NCBI RefSeq assembly: GCF_000265385.1
Contig: NC_018013.1
Coordinates: 2,569,001 to 2,633,000, forward strand
Direction of reading: 5' to 3'
Length of the DNA stretch: 64,000 nucleotides
Origin: Aequorivita sublithincola DSM 14238
Lineage (GTDB): Bacteria > Bacteroidota > Bacteroidia > Flavobacteriales > Flavobacteriaceae
Below are positions 17,791-26,102 of the stretch, one piece after another. The position numbers and the translations under genes were made by a program. The notes beneath the pieces were generated by a model. The model had not been told where the DNA came from, ran no database searches, and was given only the letters and a program-made list of their open reading frames with translations. Position 1 is the first letter of the stretch, and each line of letters starts with the position of its first letter.

Positions 17791-17850
17791 CTCTGTGTTC
17801 TCTGTGCCTCTGTTGTTTTTTATCACCACAAAGGCACAGAGTACACAGAG
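17791..17850. repeat. CTCTGTG hairpin repeat, copy 1
   Basis: Arms at 17791-17817 and 17825-17850 pair with about 3 mismatches in 26. The arm reads CTCTGTGTTCTCTGTGCC and onward. Related copies lie at 49556-49601 and 53213-53277. It lies between converging genes and may end transcription in both directions. Confidence 0.8.
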
Positions 17851-17865
17851 ATGAATCCCGAATCC

Positions 17866-18339
17866 CTATCTATGATGATAAGGCTCATTTCTGAGAATCG
17901 TAAAGCCTCTATAAAGCTGTTCAATAAAGAAAAGCCGAACCATTTGATGCGAAAAAGTCATTGACGAAAGTGAAACTTTTCCATTAGCGCGTTCATAAAC
18001 AGTTTCGCTAAAGCCATAAGGTCCGCCAATTATGAAGATGAGGTTTTTCAAACCGCTATTCATTCTCTTCTGAAGAAACTCCGAGAAGCCTTCCGAAGTG
18101 AACGTTCTTCCCTTTTCATCAAGTAAAATCAGAACATCTGCTGTAGTAGTTCGCTTTAAAATTTCTTCGCCTTCCGCTTGTTTTTGAAGGGTTTCAGAAA
18201 GATTTTTAGCATTCTTAATATCTGGAATCACTTCTAATTCAAAAGAAATATAAAACCCCAATCGCTTGGTGTAATCATCCATCAAGGATTGCAATTGCTT
18301 ATTATCGGTTTTGCCAATGGCGAGTAGTGTGATTTTCAT
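17866..18339 (-). CDS. rlmH: 23S rRNA (pseudouridine1915-N3)-methyltransferase RlmH
   Basis: 157 residues, the normal RlmH length. The SPOUT-class knot is marked by FIIGGPYGFSE near residue 103 and the C-terminal EQLYRGFTILRNEPYHH, which are invariant in the family. RlmH methylates pseudouridine 1915 in helix 69 of 23S rRNA after subunit joining, using SAM. Monocistronic, convergent with the DUF6122-like gene and divergent from nadC. Confidence 0.97.
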   Translation of the reverse strand: MKITLLAIGKTDNKQLQSLMDDYTKRLGFYISFELEVIPDIKNAKNLSETLQKQAEGEEILKRTTTADVLILLDEKGRTFTSEGFSEFLQKRMNSGLKNLIFIIGGPYGFSETVYERANGKVSLSSMTFSHQMVRLFFIEQLYRGFTILRNEPYHHR

Positions 18340-18436
18340 ATTTCAAAAGTAATAGATTTTTAAGGTTTTTACATAACTGCGCACTGAAACTGAATACTGC
18401 CAACTCTTTTTGTATTTTAGCTGAAATTTCCGCGCA

Positions 18437-19297
18437 ATGATTTCAGAAAAACAATTCAACAAAGAAATAGACATCATCCTCGCTAACGCGATTAGAGAAG
18501 ATGTGGGCGATGGCGATCACAGTTCCCTCGCTTGCATACCAGAAGACGCCCGAGGAACAGCAAAACTTTTGGTAAAAGACGAAGGTATTATTGCTGGAAT
18601 TGAGTTTGCCAAGCTAGTTTTTGAATATGTAGATCCAGGTCTTGAGCTTGACATTAAAATAAAAGACGGCAGCCCGGTAAAGTATGGAGACATCTGTTTT
18701 TACGTTTCGGGTCTTTCGCAATCTATATTAAAATCTGAACGATTGGTGCTAAATGCAATGCAGCGTATGAGTGCCATTGCCACTAAAACGCATCAATACG
18801 TGAAATTATTGGAAGGTACCAACACCAAAATTCTAGACACCCGCAAAACCACACCTGGGATCCGTGCGTTGGAAAAGTGGGCCGTAAAAATCGGTGGCGG
18901 CGAAAACCATCGTTTTGCCCTTTACGATATGATTATGTTGAAGGATAATCACATAGACTTCTGTGGCGGAATTACCAAAGCCGTTGAAAAAACAAAGCGC
19001 TATCTAGAAAATAATCTATTAGACCTTAAAATTATTGTTGAAGCCAGAAACCTCGATGAAATCGAAGAAATTCTAAAAACCGATGGTGTTTACAGAATCT
19101 TGATAGATAACTTTAATTATGAAGATACGCGTAAAGCCGTAAAAATGATAAACGGTAAATGTCTTACCGAATCAAGTGGAGGTATCACTATAGAAACCGC
19201 CAGAAAATATGCAGAATGTGGCGTGGATTATATTTCTAGCGGCGCGTTAACACATTCGGTTTACAATATGGATCTTAGCCTAAAAGCTGTTAAATGA
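18437..19297 (+). CDS. nadC: Nicotinate-nucleotide pyrophosphorylase (carboxylating)
   Basis: 286 residues. Quinolinate phosphoribosyltransferase motifs: LDTRKTTPGIRALEKWAV near 133-150 binds PRPP and quinolinate, GGGENHRFALYDMIMLKDNH near 153-172 holds the active-site Lys and His, and ESSGGI near 247 plus SSGALTHS near 270 close the barrel. It makes nicotinate mononucleotide in de novo NAD synthesis. nadA and nadB are not in the window. It overlaps the following yihY-type gene by 4 bases (ATGA), so the pair is translationally coupled. Confidence 0.97.
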   Translation: MISEKQFNKEIDIILANAIREDVGDGDHSSLACIPEDARGTAKLLVKDEGIIAGIEFAKLVFEYVDPGLELDIKIKDGSPVKYGDICFYVSGLSQSILKSERLVLNAMQRMSAIATKTHQYVKLLEGTNTKILDTRKTTPGIRALEKWAVKIGGGENHRFALYDMIMLKDNHIDFCGGITKAVEKTKRYLENNLLDLKIIVEARNLDEIEEILKTDGVYRILIDNFNYEDTRKAVKMINGKCLTESSGGITIETARKYAECGVDYISSGALTHSVYNMDLSLKAVK

Positions 19298-20211
19298 GCG
19301 ACGAAGAAGAAAAGGAAATCAATATCCCAGTCATTAGGGATTTAATAAGGCTTAGCAAAAAAATAAAACTTCCCGGTTTGGGTGAGTTTTCGCTTTATCA
19401 TTTGCTAGAAATTTATGGCACAGGAATTTTGAAAGGAACTTTTTCCTTTCGCGCCAGTGCCATTGCCTATAGTTTTTTTCTTGCGCTGTTTCCGTTTCTT
19501 CTTTTTCTACTAAACTTAATTCCATACATTCCTATTGATGGATTTCAGACGCGTTTTTTAATTTTTATTGAGGCGCTACTTCCCGCCCAAACTACGCAAT
19601 TCTTTTATCCTATAATCGCAGATATAGCTGTAAACCCGCGAGCGGGTTTATTGTCTGTCGTTTTTTTTCTATCACTATTTCTATCTGCCAACGGTGTAAA
19701 TGCTATTTTCAGTGGATTTGAATATTCCTATCACGTAAAAATAAACAGAACTTTTTTTAGACAATATTTTGTAGCATTAGCTGTTTCCATTTTCGTGGCA
19801 TTGTTGTTGTTAACTTCAGTTGGGGTCATCCTTTATGGAGAATTTGTTATTCACGATCTTCAGTCCAGAGCTTATATTGACAATGATTTATTCTGGATTT
19901 CGTTCTTTCAATTTATTGTTTTTTTAGTAATGATTTACGTGGTTATTGCCACATTTTATTATTTCGGCACTAAGGAAGGAAAGTCATCCAGCTTTTTTTC
20001 AATCGGGGCGGTAACAACTACAGTTTTGTTTTTACTTACTACCTATTTTTTTGGGGTCTATATAAATAACTTTTCAAATTATAACGAGTTATACGGCTCT
20101 ATTGGTGCACTATTAATTTTGATGTTATATATTTGGATAAACTCAAACCTCTTGCTGCTAGGTTTTGAATTGAACATCTCAATAAAGCGGCTTAAAGAAA
20201 AATGTAATTAA
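19294..20211 (+). CDS. YihY/virulence factor BrkB family membrane protein
   Basis: 305 residues with about six membrane segments (roughly 60-82, 110-135, 150-172, 200-222, 235-258, 265-295). FRASAIAYSFFLALFPFLLF near 50 is the family hallmark; the old name RNase BN for this family is incorrect. The function is unsettled (a transporter or flippase-like role has been suggested). It overlaps nadC by 4 bases; that pairing is common in flavobacteria but gives no clear functional clue. Confidence 0.9.
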   Translation: MSDEEEKEINIPVIRDLIRLSKKIKLPGLGEFSLYHLLEIYGTGILKGTFSFRASAIAYSFFLALFPFLLFLLNLIPYIPIDGFQTRFLIFIEALLPAQTTQFFYPIIADIAVNPRAGLLSVVFFLSLFLSANGVNAIFSGFEYSYHVKINRTFFRQYFVALAVSIFVALLLLTSVGVILYGEFVIHDLQSRAYIDNDLFWISFFQFIVFLVMIYVVIATFYYFGTKEGKSSSFFSIGAVTTTVLFLLTTYFFGVYINNFSNYNELYGSIGALLILMLYIWINSNLLLLGFELNISIKRLKEKCN

Positions 20212-20228
20212 ACCTTAACTTATTAACT

Positions 20229-20657
20229 ATGAAAAAAATACTTTTAACTATCTCCCTAGTAGCCTTAACCGTTATGACGGCTGTAGCCCAAGACGTAACC
20301 GGAAAATGGAAAACCATAGATGACGAAACTGGCGAAGCAAAGTCAGTTGTTGAAATCTATAAAGAAAACGGAAAAATTTACGGTAAAGTAGTAGAGATTT
20401 TTGATGCTTCAAAACGTGATAGAACCTGTACTGAATGTTCTGGAAGTGATAAAAACAAATCAATTATGGGTCTTGTAATTATTAAAGGCCTTGAAAAAGA
20501 TGGCGATGAATACAATGACGGAACCATTACAGACCCAACAAATGGAAAAGTTTATAAATGCTACATAGAACTGGACGGCCCTAATACATTGGACGTTCGC
20601 GGCTATATTGGTTTTTCACTTTTAGGAAGAACACAAACTTGGAAGCGCGTTAATTAA
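20229..20657 (+). CDS. Secreted DUF2147 protein
   Basis: 142 residues. Residues 1-20 are a signal peptide (MKKILLTISLVALTVMTAVA). The mature part has DVTGKWKTIDDETGEAKSVV, KIYGKVVEIF, then CTECSGSDKNKSIMGLVIIK, and ends with GYIGFSLLGRTQTWKRV, all features of DUF2147, a lipocalin-like beta-barrel family of unknown ligand. It starts 17 bases after the yihY-type gene and has its own strong terminator, so it is the last gene of the nadC transcript or is independently expressed. Confidence 0.9.
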   Translation: MKKILLTISLVALTVMTAVAQDVTGKWKTIDDETGEAKSVVEIYKENGKIYGKVVEIFDASKRDRTCTECSGSDKNKSIMGLVIIKGLEKDGDEYNDGTITDPTNGKVYKCYIELDGPNTLDVRGYIGFSLLGRTQTWKRVN

Positions 20658-20685
20658 AAAGAAAATATTAAAAATAGTATCTTTA

Positions 20686-20713
20686 GGCCACCAATTTCGG
20701 TGGCCTTTTTTAT
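20686..20713 (+). terminator. Intrinsic terminator after DUF2147 gene
   Basis: GGCCACC at 20686-20692 pairs perfectly with GGTGGCC at 20699-20705 around a 6-base loop, followed by TTTTTT. A -7-like TATCTTTA lies immediately upstream at 20678-20685. Confidence 0.88.
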
Positions 20714-20744
20714 TGTGAATAAAATAAAACTTTGGTTGAAAAAT

Positions 20745-20786
20745 CATAACTATAAACTCATAACTCATAACTCATAACCCATAACT
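20745..20786 (+). repeat. Heptamer tandem repeat CATAACT
   Basis: Four in-register units of CATAACT (third unit CATAACC) run from 20759 to 20786, with two degenerate units before. It ends 6 bases before the GTG start of priA and so would be part of its leader. Confidence 0.75.
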
Positions 20787-20792
20787 CAGAAA

Positions 20793-23243
20793 GTGTACTT
20801 CATAGACGTCATTCTACCAATTCCTTTAAAGCAAACCTTCACCTATAGCGTGAACAAGGATGAAGCAGCCTTTTTAAAACCTGGGATGCGCGTGGCTATT
20901 CCGTTTGGAAAATCGAAGGTTTACACAGGAATCGTCTTTCAAGTTCACGACTTGCCACCAGTGGGTTACGAAACTAAATCCATAGACCATATTTTAGATG
21001 AAACGCCCATCATCACAAGCCAACAATTAAATCATTGGGAATGGATTGCCAAATATTACATGTGTTCTTTAGGCGAAGTGATTAAAGCAGCCCTTCCAAG
21101 TGCATTTTTGCTAGAAAGCGAAACAATAATAAAACTTTCATCCGAAAAGGAAAGTGATGAAAGTAGCTTGACTGACGAAGAATTCCTTGTTTTTGAAGCG
21201 CTTCAGCACCAATCTTCACTTCACATTAATGACGTACGTTCCATTCTTGATAAAAAGAATGTAGTTTCTGTAATTCAGAAGTTAATAGAAAAAGGAATCG
21301 TAACCGTTGAAGAAACCGTTTACGAGCAATACACGCCAAAACTAAAACGCTACATAAAACTTTCACAGCAATATACTTCAGAAGAAAACCTTCGAGAACT
21401 ACTAGAAACATTAACACGTGCGCCAAAACAGCGTGACGTACTTATGAATCTTTTTATGCTGAATAGTCAGACTAAAAAGCCTATCAGTTCCACAGAACTT
21501 CAAAAAAAGAGTGAAGCGTCCGCAGCAACTTTGAAATCACTTATAGATAAAGGTATTTTGGAAGAATATTTCATTCAGCACGATCGGGTGGAGTTTTCTG
21601 GCGAAGCTTCTTCAGAAATAAAAACCTTGAATGAAGCACAGACAAAGGCTTACGAAGAAATAAAAATTTCCTTTGCTGAAAAAGATGTGGTTCTGCTTCA
21701 CGGCGTAACTTCCAGCGGAAAAACCGAAATATATGTTCGCCTCATTGAAAAAATGATCGCTTCAGGCAAGCAGGTTTTATATATGTTGCCGGAAATTGCC
21801 TTAACAACCCAATTGATTAGCCGACTTCAAAAATATTTCGGCGAAAAAATCTCTGTTTATCACTCCAAATTTTCTGTAAATGAAAGAGTTGAGGTTTGGA
21901 AAAACGTGCTTGCTGAAAAAGCGAAAGCACAAATAGTTATTGGCGCGCGTTCGTCATTATTTCTTCCTTTTAAAAATCTCGGATTTATTATTGTAGATGA
22001 AGAGCACGAACCGAGTTTTAAACAATACAGCCCATCGCCACGATACAATGCTCGCGATAGTGCTATTGTTTTAGCAAACTTGCATAATGCAAAGCTGCTA
22101 ATGGGTTCTGCAACGCCTTCCTTAGAAAGTTATCACAACGCAAAAACCGGAAAATTTGGGTTAGTTACTTTAAAAAAACGCTTCGGAAACGTAATGATGC
22201 CAGAAATTGAGTTGGTAGATATAAAGGAGAAAGGACGCAAAAAACAAATGACTGGACATTTCAGCGATCGCTTGCTGGAGGAAATGTACGAGGTTTTAAG
22301 GAATGGCGAACAAATTATTCTTTTTCAAAATAGAAGAGGTTTCTCACCCGTTGTGGAATGTACAACCTGCGGCGTATCGCCCCAATGTCCAAACTGTGAT
22401 GTTAGTCTGACCTTCCATCAACACAAAAACCAGTTGCGCTGTCATTACTGCGGATACAATATGGCAATGATGCAAAGCTGTATTGCTTGTGGCAGTGAAA
22501 CTCTGGACACCAAAGGGTTCGGGACTGAGCAGATTGAAACAGAATTGAAATCACTGTTTCCAAACCAAAAAATTGCCCGAATGGATCAAGACACTACAAA
22601 AGGCAAACATTCATATTCAAAACTTATTGATGCTTTAGAAAACGAAGAGATAGATATTTTGGTAGGAACACAAATGCTCGCCAAAGGTTTGGATTTTAGA
22701 AACATCAGCTTAGTAGGCGTTATGAATGCGGACAATCTTCTAAATTTCCCTGATTTTAGGGCACACGAGCGTAGTTTTCAATTGTTGCAACAAGTGTCGG
22801 GTAGGGCAGGACGTACCAAAAAACGTGGTAAGGTTTTAATACAAACCTACAATCCGTATCACCAAATCTTGAAACAAGTGAGCGTTAATGATTATGAAGA
22901 AATGTATAAGGAACAGCTGGAAGAACGCTACAATTATAAATATCCACCATTTTACAAAACGATAAAAATTATTTTTAAGGATAAGAATTTAAATCGAGTT
23001 CAAAAGGCTTCAACTTGGTTTGGACAAGCTTTGGAAATGCAGTTCAAAGAAAATATTCTAGGTCCAGAACCGCCGCCCATTGGTAGAATAAAAAATAAAT
23101 ATATTATTAATCTGCTAATAAAGATTCCTAAAAAACAATCTTTAGATAAAACAAAACGGTATATAGAAAACGTACAGCGCAGTTTTAATGCCATTAAAGA
23201 ATTTTCAAGTGTTCGTGTAAATTTAGATGTGGATAATTATTAG
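20793..23243 (+). CDS. priA: Primosomal replication protein N' (PriA helicase)
   Basis: 816 residues. The N-terminal 3'-DNA-binding domain begins YFIDVILPIPLKQTFTYSV. The SF2 helicase has Walker A HGVTSSGKTEIY near 303, DEEHEPSFKQY near 400, and SGRAGR near 671. Eight cysteines between about 528 and 570 (CTTC, CPNCD, CHYC, CIAC) form the two zinc sites inserted in the helicase. PriA restarts stalled replication forks by loading DnaB. The start is GTG at 20793; it gives the expected family N terminus. It ends 4 bases into the opposing LytTR regulator gene. Confidence 0.97.
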   Translation: MYFIDVILPIPLKQTFTYSVNKDEAAFLKPGMRVAIPFGKSKVYTGIVFQVHDLPPVGYETKSIDHILDETPIITSQQLNHWEWIAKYYMCSLGEVIKAALPSAFLLESETIIKLSSEKESDESSLTDEEFLVFEALQHQSSLHINDVRSILDKKNVVSVIQKLIEKGIVTVEETVYEQYTPKLKRYIKLSQQYTSEENLRELLETLTRAPKQRDVLMNLFMLNSQTKKPISSTELQKKSEASAATLKSLIDKGILEEYFIQHDRVEFSGEASSEIKTLNEAQTKAYEEIKISFAEKDVVLLHGVTSSGKTEIYVRLIEKMIASGKQVLYMLPEIALTTQLISRLQKYFGEKISVYHSKFSVNERVEVWKNVLAEKAKAQIVIGARSSLFLPFKNLGFIIVDEEHEPSFKQYSPSPRYNARDSAIVLANLHNAKLLMGSATPSLESYHNAKTGKFGLVTLKKRFGNVMMPEIELVDIKEKGRKKQMTGHFSDRLLEEMYEVLRNGEQIILFQNRRGFSPVVECTTCGVSPQCPNCDVSLTFHQHKNQLRCHYCGYNMAMMQSCIACGSETLDTKGFGTEQIETELKSLFPNQKIARMDQDTTKGKHSYSKLIDALENEEIDILVGTQMLAKGLDFRNISLVGVMNADNLLNFPDFRAHERSFQLLQQVSGRAGRTKKRGKVLIQTYNPYHQILKQVSVNDYEEMYKEQLEERYNYKYPPFYKTIKIIFKDKNLNRVQKASTWFGQALEMQFKENILGPEPPPIGRIKNKYIINLLIKIPKKQSLDKTKRYIENVQRSFNAIKEFSSVRVNLDVDNY

Positions 23244-23953
23244 ACGTTTTGGGATGCAGCCAAAGCCTCAGATAAATCGGTTTTTCTATTACGGCTCAAG
23301 GGAAGTTTGTCCCCACCTAATTCAATTGTCTTACTGTCATAGCGACTCACTTTTTCCAAATTTACAATATAGGATTTGTGAATTCTAATAAATCTATCCG
23401 CTGGCAGTAGAGATTCAAATGCTTTCATGGTAGAAAGTACTACAAGAGAATCGTATTCGGTTACAAGTTTCACATAATCGCCTAAAGCTTCCACATATTT
23501 AAGCTCACTTAGAAAAACTTTTCGTTTTTTTAGATTACTTTTCACAAAAATGAAGTCATCCTCGTCAAAGCTATCGTTGTCTTTTAACTTATAATTGGTT
23601 ATAGCTTTGTGAACAGCATTCACAAAACGATCCTTAGAAATTGGTTTGCATAAATAGTCTACCGCGTCATATTCAAATGCTTTAAAGGCATATTTGGTTT
23701 GTCCTGTAACAAAAATAATTTGTGAGCTTCTGTTAATATCATCCAAAAAGTCAAAACCAGACTGGATTGGCATTTCTACATCTAGAAAAATTAAATCTAT
23801 TTTCTGGGAAGTTAAGCCCATTTTGGCCTCAATAGCGTTTTTATATTCTCCAACAAGTTGAAGAGCAGGGTGTAAATTAATCAGCCTGACTATGGAAAGT
23901 CGTTGGAGCGCAGAATCATCGACAATTACACATTTCAGAATTGTTTTTTCCAC
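23240..23953 (-). CDS. LytTR-type response regulator
   Basis: 237 residues. Receiver domain 1-120: acidic pocket VDDS near 11-14, phosphoacceptor Asp in LIFLDVEMP near 58, Thr in FVTGQ near 85, and Lys in CKPI near 107. Residues about 140-232 are a LytTR DNA-binding domain (FVKSNLKKRKV, YVEALGDYVKL, FIRIHKSYIVNL). The start codon is GTG. LytTR regulators usually pair with a LytS/HPK7-like kinase, but none is adjacent, so it is an orphan here. The 3' end overlaps priA by 4 bases in a convergent layout. Confidence 0.92.
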   Translation of the reverse strand: MEKTILKCVIVDDSALQRLSIVRLINLHPALQLVGEYKNAIEAKMGLTSQKIDLIFLDVEMPIQSGFDFLDDINRSSQIIFVTGQTKYAFKAFEYDAVDYLCKPISKDRFVNAVHKAITNYKLKDNDSFDEDDFIFVKSNLKKRKVFLSELKYVEALGDYVKLVTEYDSLVVLSTMKAFESLLPADRFIRIHKSYIVNLEKVSRYDSKTIELGGDKLPLSRNRKTDLSEALAASQNV

Positions 23954-24081
23954 AATATTAGATTTATAGATTAAACAATGATATAAAAATAATCGATGAA
24001 ATGCAATTATTTATACTTTAATCGATGGAATTAGATAATATTATCTTAAATATTTAAATTTGAAGTATACTTACATTTCGG

Positions 24082-24112
24082 TTTGTTAATACGAAATAAA
24101 GTATTATTTTTG
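24082..24112 (+). promoter_or_regulatory. Promoter of the rpsF-rpsR-rplI operon
   Basis: TTTG at 24082-24085 and TATTTTTG at 24105-24112 have 19 bases between them and match the -33/-7 pair of Bacteroidota housekeeping promoters. A leader of about 48 bases follows. Confidence 0.75.
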
Positions 24113-24166
24113 CACCCTCTTTGGCACAAGGCCAAGAGTTTAATCATTAATTTTAATAGATTTTTT

Positions 24167-24505
24167 ATGAATCATTACGAAACTGTTTTCATCTTAAATC
24201 CCGTTTTATCTGAAGATCAGATAAAGGAAACAGTAAAGAAATACGAAGATTTTCTTGTTTCTAAAGGTGCTAAGATGATATCCAAAGAAAATTGGGGCTT
24301 GAAAAAACTTGCATACCCAATTCAAAACAAAAAAAGTGGTTTTTATCACTTGTTCGAGTACACTGTAGAAGGTGATACCGTTCATGAACTTGAAACTGAG
24401 TTTAAAAGGGACGAACGTTTCATGCGTTACCTTTCAGTGAGCCTTGACAAGCACGCAATTGCTTGGGCAGAAAAAAGAAGAAACCGAACAAAAAAATCAG
24501 CTTAA
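24167..24505 (+). CDS. rpsF: 30S ribosomal protein S6
   Basis: 112 residues from the ATG at 24167. The family pattern is clear: NHYETVFILNPVLSEDQIKE at the start, GLKKLAYPIQNKKSGFYHLF in the middle, and ERFMRYLSVSLDKHA near the end. The frame is open further upstream, but that part overlaps the promoter. S6 binds S18 at the platform of the small subunit. It leads a three-gene ribosomal operon with rpsR 3 bases downstream. Confidence 0.97.
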   Translation: MNHYETVFILNPVLSEDQIKETVKKYEDFLVSKGAKMISKENWGLKKLAYPIQNKKSGFYHLFEYTVEGDTVHELETEFKRDERFMRYLSVSLDKHAIAWAEKRRNRTKKSA

Positions 24506-24508
24506 ATT

Positions 24509-24805
24509 ATGGCAACATTACAACAACAAGCAAAAGGAAAAAAAGACGGAGAGATCAGATATCTTACTCCGCTTAACATAGAGACCAACAAGACCAAGAA
24601 ATATTGCATGTTCAAAAGGTCTGGTATTAAGTATGTTGACTATAAAGATGCAGATTTCTTATTGAGATTTGTAAATGAGCAAGGTAAAATTCTTCCAAGA
24701 AGACTTACTGGAACTTCTTTAAAATATCAAAGAAAAGTAGCCGTTGCAGTTAAAAGAGCACGCCATTTGGCACTTATGCCTTACGTAGCCGATTTATTAA
24801 AATAA
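24509..24805 (+). CDS. rpsR: 30S ribosomal protein S18
   Basis: 98 residues. [40 protein letters not shown] and [10 protein letters not shown] are the S18 signature. It is slightly longer than E. coli S18 (75) because of an N-terminal extension typical of Bacteroidota. It pairs with S6 in the 30S platform. It lies between rpsF and rplI with 3- and 16-base gaps, the usual order. Confidence 0.97.
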   Translation: MATLQQQAKGKKDGEIRYLTPLNIETNKTKKYCMFKRSGIKYVDYKDADFLLRFVNEQGKILPRRLTGTSLKYQRKVAVAVKRARHLALMPYVADLLK

Positions 24806-24821
24806 AAAACCAGAAACTATT

Positions 24822-25364
24822 ATGGAACTTATATTAAAGAAAGACGTAGAAAATCTGGGATTTGCAGATGATCTTGTATCCGTGAAAAACGGTTTCGGAA
24901 GAAACTTTTTGATACCACAAGGGCATGCTGTTCTTGCAACTCCTTCAGCTAAAAAAGTATTGGCTGAAACTTTGAAGCAACGCGCTTTTAAAGAAAAGAA
25001 GGTGGTTGACGCTGCTAATAAAGAAGCAGAAAAATTGAATGGACTTGAAGTAAAAATCACTGCCAAAACAGGCGAAGGTGATAAATTATTTGGTTCTGTA
25101 ACGAATGGAGATCTTGCGGAAGCCCTTGAAAAAGAAGGCGTTTCTATCGAGAAAAAGTATATCATTATTGCTGGTGGCGCCATTAAGCGTACTGGTCCTT
25201 ATGATGCTACAATCCGTTTCCACAGAGATGTGGTAAGCAATTTTACTTTTGAAGTGATTGCTGAAGCTAAGCCAGAAAGCAAATCTAAAGCCGTGGCTAA
25301 ACCTGAGGTGAAAGAGGAAGTTAAAGTCGAAACTCAAGAAGCAGATACAACGGAAGAAAATTAA
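24822..25364 (+). CDS. rplI: 50S ribosomal protein L9 with acidic C-terminal tail
   Basis: 180 residues; bacterial L9 is usually about 148. The N-terminal rRNA-binding domain starts MELILKKDVENLGFADDLVS and has KNGFGRNFLIPQGHAV; the long central helix and the C-terminal domain (KLFGSVTNGDLAEAL) follow. The last 30 residues are an added Lys/Glu-rich, finally acidic tail (ending ADTTEEN), likely disordered. L9 helps keep the reading frame. It is the last gene of the operon and is followed by a terminator. Confidence 0.96.
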   Translation: MELILKKDVENLGFADDLVSVKNGFGRNFLIPQGHAVLATPSAKKVLAETLKQRAFKEKKVVDAANKEAEKLNGLEVKITAKTGEGDKLFGSVTNGDLAEALEKEGVSIEKKYIIIAGGAIKRTGPYDATIRFHRDVVSNFTFEVIAEAKPESKSKAVAKPEVKEEVKVETQEADTTEEN

Positions 25365-25386
25365 TTAATACGATTAATTGTAATAA

Positions 25387-25416
25387 AACCTTTCCCGTTT
25401 TCGGGAAGGGTTTTTT
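25387..25416 (+). terminator. Intrinsic terminator of the ribosomal operon
   Basis: AACCTTTCCCG at 25387-25397 pairs with CGGGAAGGGTT at 25402-25412 (one T-G pair) around TTTT, then a T run. Confidence 0.9.
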
Positions 25417-25510
25417 GTTTTAAGCTAAGAAACAGAAAACAATTCCCGCCCAAGCTTATTGACTGAAGAACGATTAACAATTAACAGATAACCCAGAACA
25501 GACAGCTGCT

Positions 25511-25984
25511 ATGAAATACGCCAGACTAACAAAAGAACAATTTGAAGAACTGCACCAGGAATTTATAAACTTTCTTGCAACGCAATCCATAACAGGTGAG
25601 GAATGGAAAAAACTAAAAGCTGAAAAACCCGAAGTAGCGGAACAAGAATTGGATATTTTCAGCGATCTTATTTGGGAAGGAGTTTTGAATAAAGTAAGCT
25701 ATTTGGAACATATTTCTCCCAAGCAATTAATGCTTTTCCATATTTCAGAAGCCTTTATGGAACTCATCGCCATAAAAGTTGAAGATGATAATGTGGATAT
25801 TACAACGGCTTATGGCTACAAATGGCTTCAACAAAACTTACACGACGATACGGTAAGTCTTTACACTTCCACAAAAGCGATAAAGGATGATCGCAATATT
25901 GATGTTTTTGCTATAATTCAGCAAGGATCCCTTATTACTAAAGGGGAACTTTATACTTATTTTAGTGAACTACTTAAGGATTAA
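25511..25984 (+). CDS. Conserved hypothetical flavobacterial protein (possibly DUF6495)
   Basis: 157 residues, soluble, no signal peptide and no membrane segment. It starts MKYARLTKEQFEELHQEFIN, with helical, Glu-rich composition and a conserved-looking EEWKKLK and DIFSDLIWEGVL region. From memory it resembles the uncharacterised family DUF6495 of Flavobacteriia; I cannot give a function. It stands alone behind the ribosomal operon terminator and ahead of an intergenic inverted repeat and a convergent permease gene. Confidence 0.7.
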   Translation: MKYARLTKEQFEELHQEFINFLATQSITGEEWKKLKAEKPEVAEQELDIFSDLIWEGVLNKVSYLEHISPKQLMLFHISEAFMELIAIKVEDDNVDITTAYGYKWLQQNLHDDTVSLYTSTKAIKDDRNIDVFAIIQQGSLITKGELYTYFSELLKD

Positions 25985-26097
25985 ATTCCAAATTTCAAGC
26001 ACCACATTTCAAATAAAATATCAAATCTGAAAAATTCAGAAACCAAACTTTTGATTTTTGATTTTTTTGGAATTTGGGACTTATGATTTGAGATTTC
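25983..26097. repeat. Imperfect inverted repeat between converging genes
   Basis: The left arm near 25983-26014 (AAATTCCAAATTTCAAG...) and the right arm near 26066-26097 pair at about 70 percent of 31 positions. The sequence is made of short AT-rich words repeated in both directions. Confidence 0.55.
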
Positions 26098-26102
26098 CCT
26101 AT

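Noticed and set aside
24083-24166. N-terminal extension of ribosomal protein S6
   Set aside because: The extension overlaps the -33 and -7 elements; S6 proteins begin at the MNHYETVF region.
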